From assembly GCF_003576645.1 (NCBI RefSeq), contig NC_044919.1, positions 407,786-471,785 of the forward strand: a stretch of 64,000 bases of DNA, given 5' to 3'. Shown piece after piece: positions 63,856 through 64,000 of this stretch. This stretch comes from Ipomoea triloba (lineage: Eukaryota > Streptophyta > Magnoliopsida > Solanales > Convolvulaceae). Each line of letters opens with the position of its first letter. Position 1 is the first letter of the stretch. Position numbers and translations under genes: made by a program. Below the pieces are notes generated by a model. That model had not been told where the DNA came from, ran no database searches, and saw nothing but the letters and a program-made list of their open reading frames with translations.

Positions 63856-64000
63856 CTGGTAATATAACAGCCCCAAAGATATTAGCAAATTGATTATCAA
63901 AAGAACTAATCCTTTTATCCAGTTCACAGCACCCCTTACTTGACAGGTAAATTTTAAATGCAAAAATTCAGCACTAACACTTTAAAGCACAAAATCAGTT

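Overview
The window is nuclear DNA of a flowering plant, almost certainly a eudicot. The genes are split by AT-rich GT-AG introns, are separated by long AT-rich spacers with short DNA-transposon remnants and microsatellites, and encode plant families only. The recurring nonamer TACTCCGTA would fit a Convolvulaceae or other asterid genome, but that is a guess. I rebuilt thirteen protein-coding loci by joining exons by hand. Twelve look intact and one is cut by the window end. I found no rRNA, tRNA or CRISPR and no recognisable retrotransposon ORF.

Layout. 1-10 kb: a group IIe WRKY factor (minus, WRKY22/27/29 type) and a short, intron-rich NB-ARC gene without LRRs (minus). 10-18 kb: a farnesylated HIPP protein (minus), a nested tandem duplication, and a GC-rich transposon-like element carrying a one-base assembly gap. 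18-31 kb (plus strand): RMI1 of the RecQ/TOP3/RMI complex, an At1g01500-type membrane protein, and an endosulfine/ARPP-19 protein. 31-41 kb (plus): ANGUSTIFOLIA and a REVEILLE clock MYB. 41-43 kb: a 1.2-kb TATG/TATC microsatellite array between convergent genes. 43-48 kb (minus): a CBE1-like eIF4E-binding protein. 50-52 kb (plus): plastid ribosomal protein L5. 52-64 kb (minus): an MPK4/MPK11-type MAP kinase, a BPS1-like protein and a receptor-like kinase of the At1g01540 type, which continues past the window end.

The genes are housekeeping and regulatory genes rather than one pathway, but their order carries information. From memory of Arabidopsis gene numbers, the set interleaves the top of chromosome 1 (At1g01490 HIPP, At1g01500, At1g01510 AN, At1g01520 RVE, At1g01540 kinase, At1g01550 BPS1, At1g01560 MPK11) with the top of chromosome 4 (At4g01250 WRKY22, At4g01280 RVE5, At4g01290 CBE1, At4g01310 RPL5, At4g01330 kinase, At4g01370 MPK4). 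The window therefore looks like the less fractionated counterpart of that duplicated Arabidopsis pair. I did not find an undescribed molecular system. The items most worth a second look are the atypical NB-ARC gene, the repeat expansion inside RMI1, the microsatellite array, the nested duplication and the conserved neighbourhood itself.
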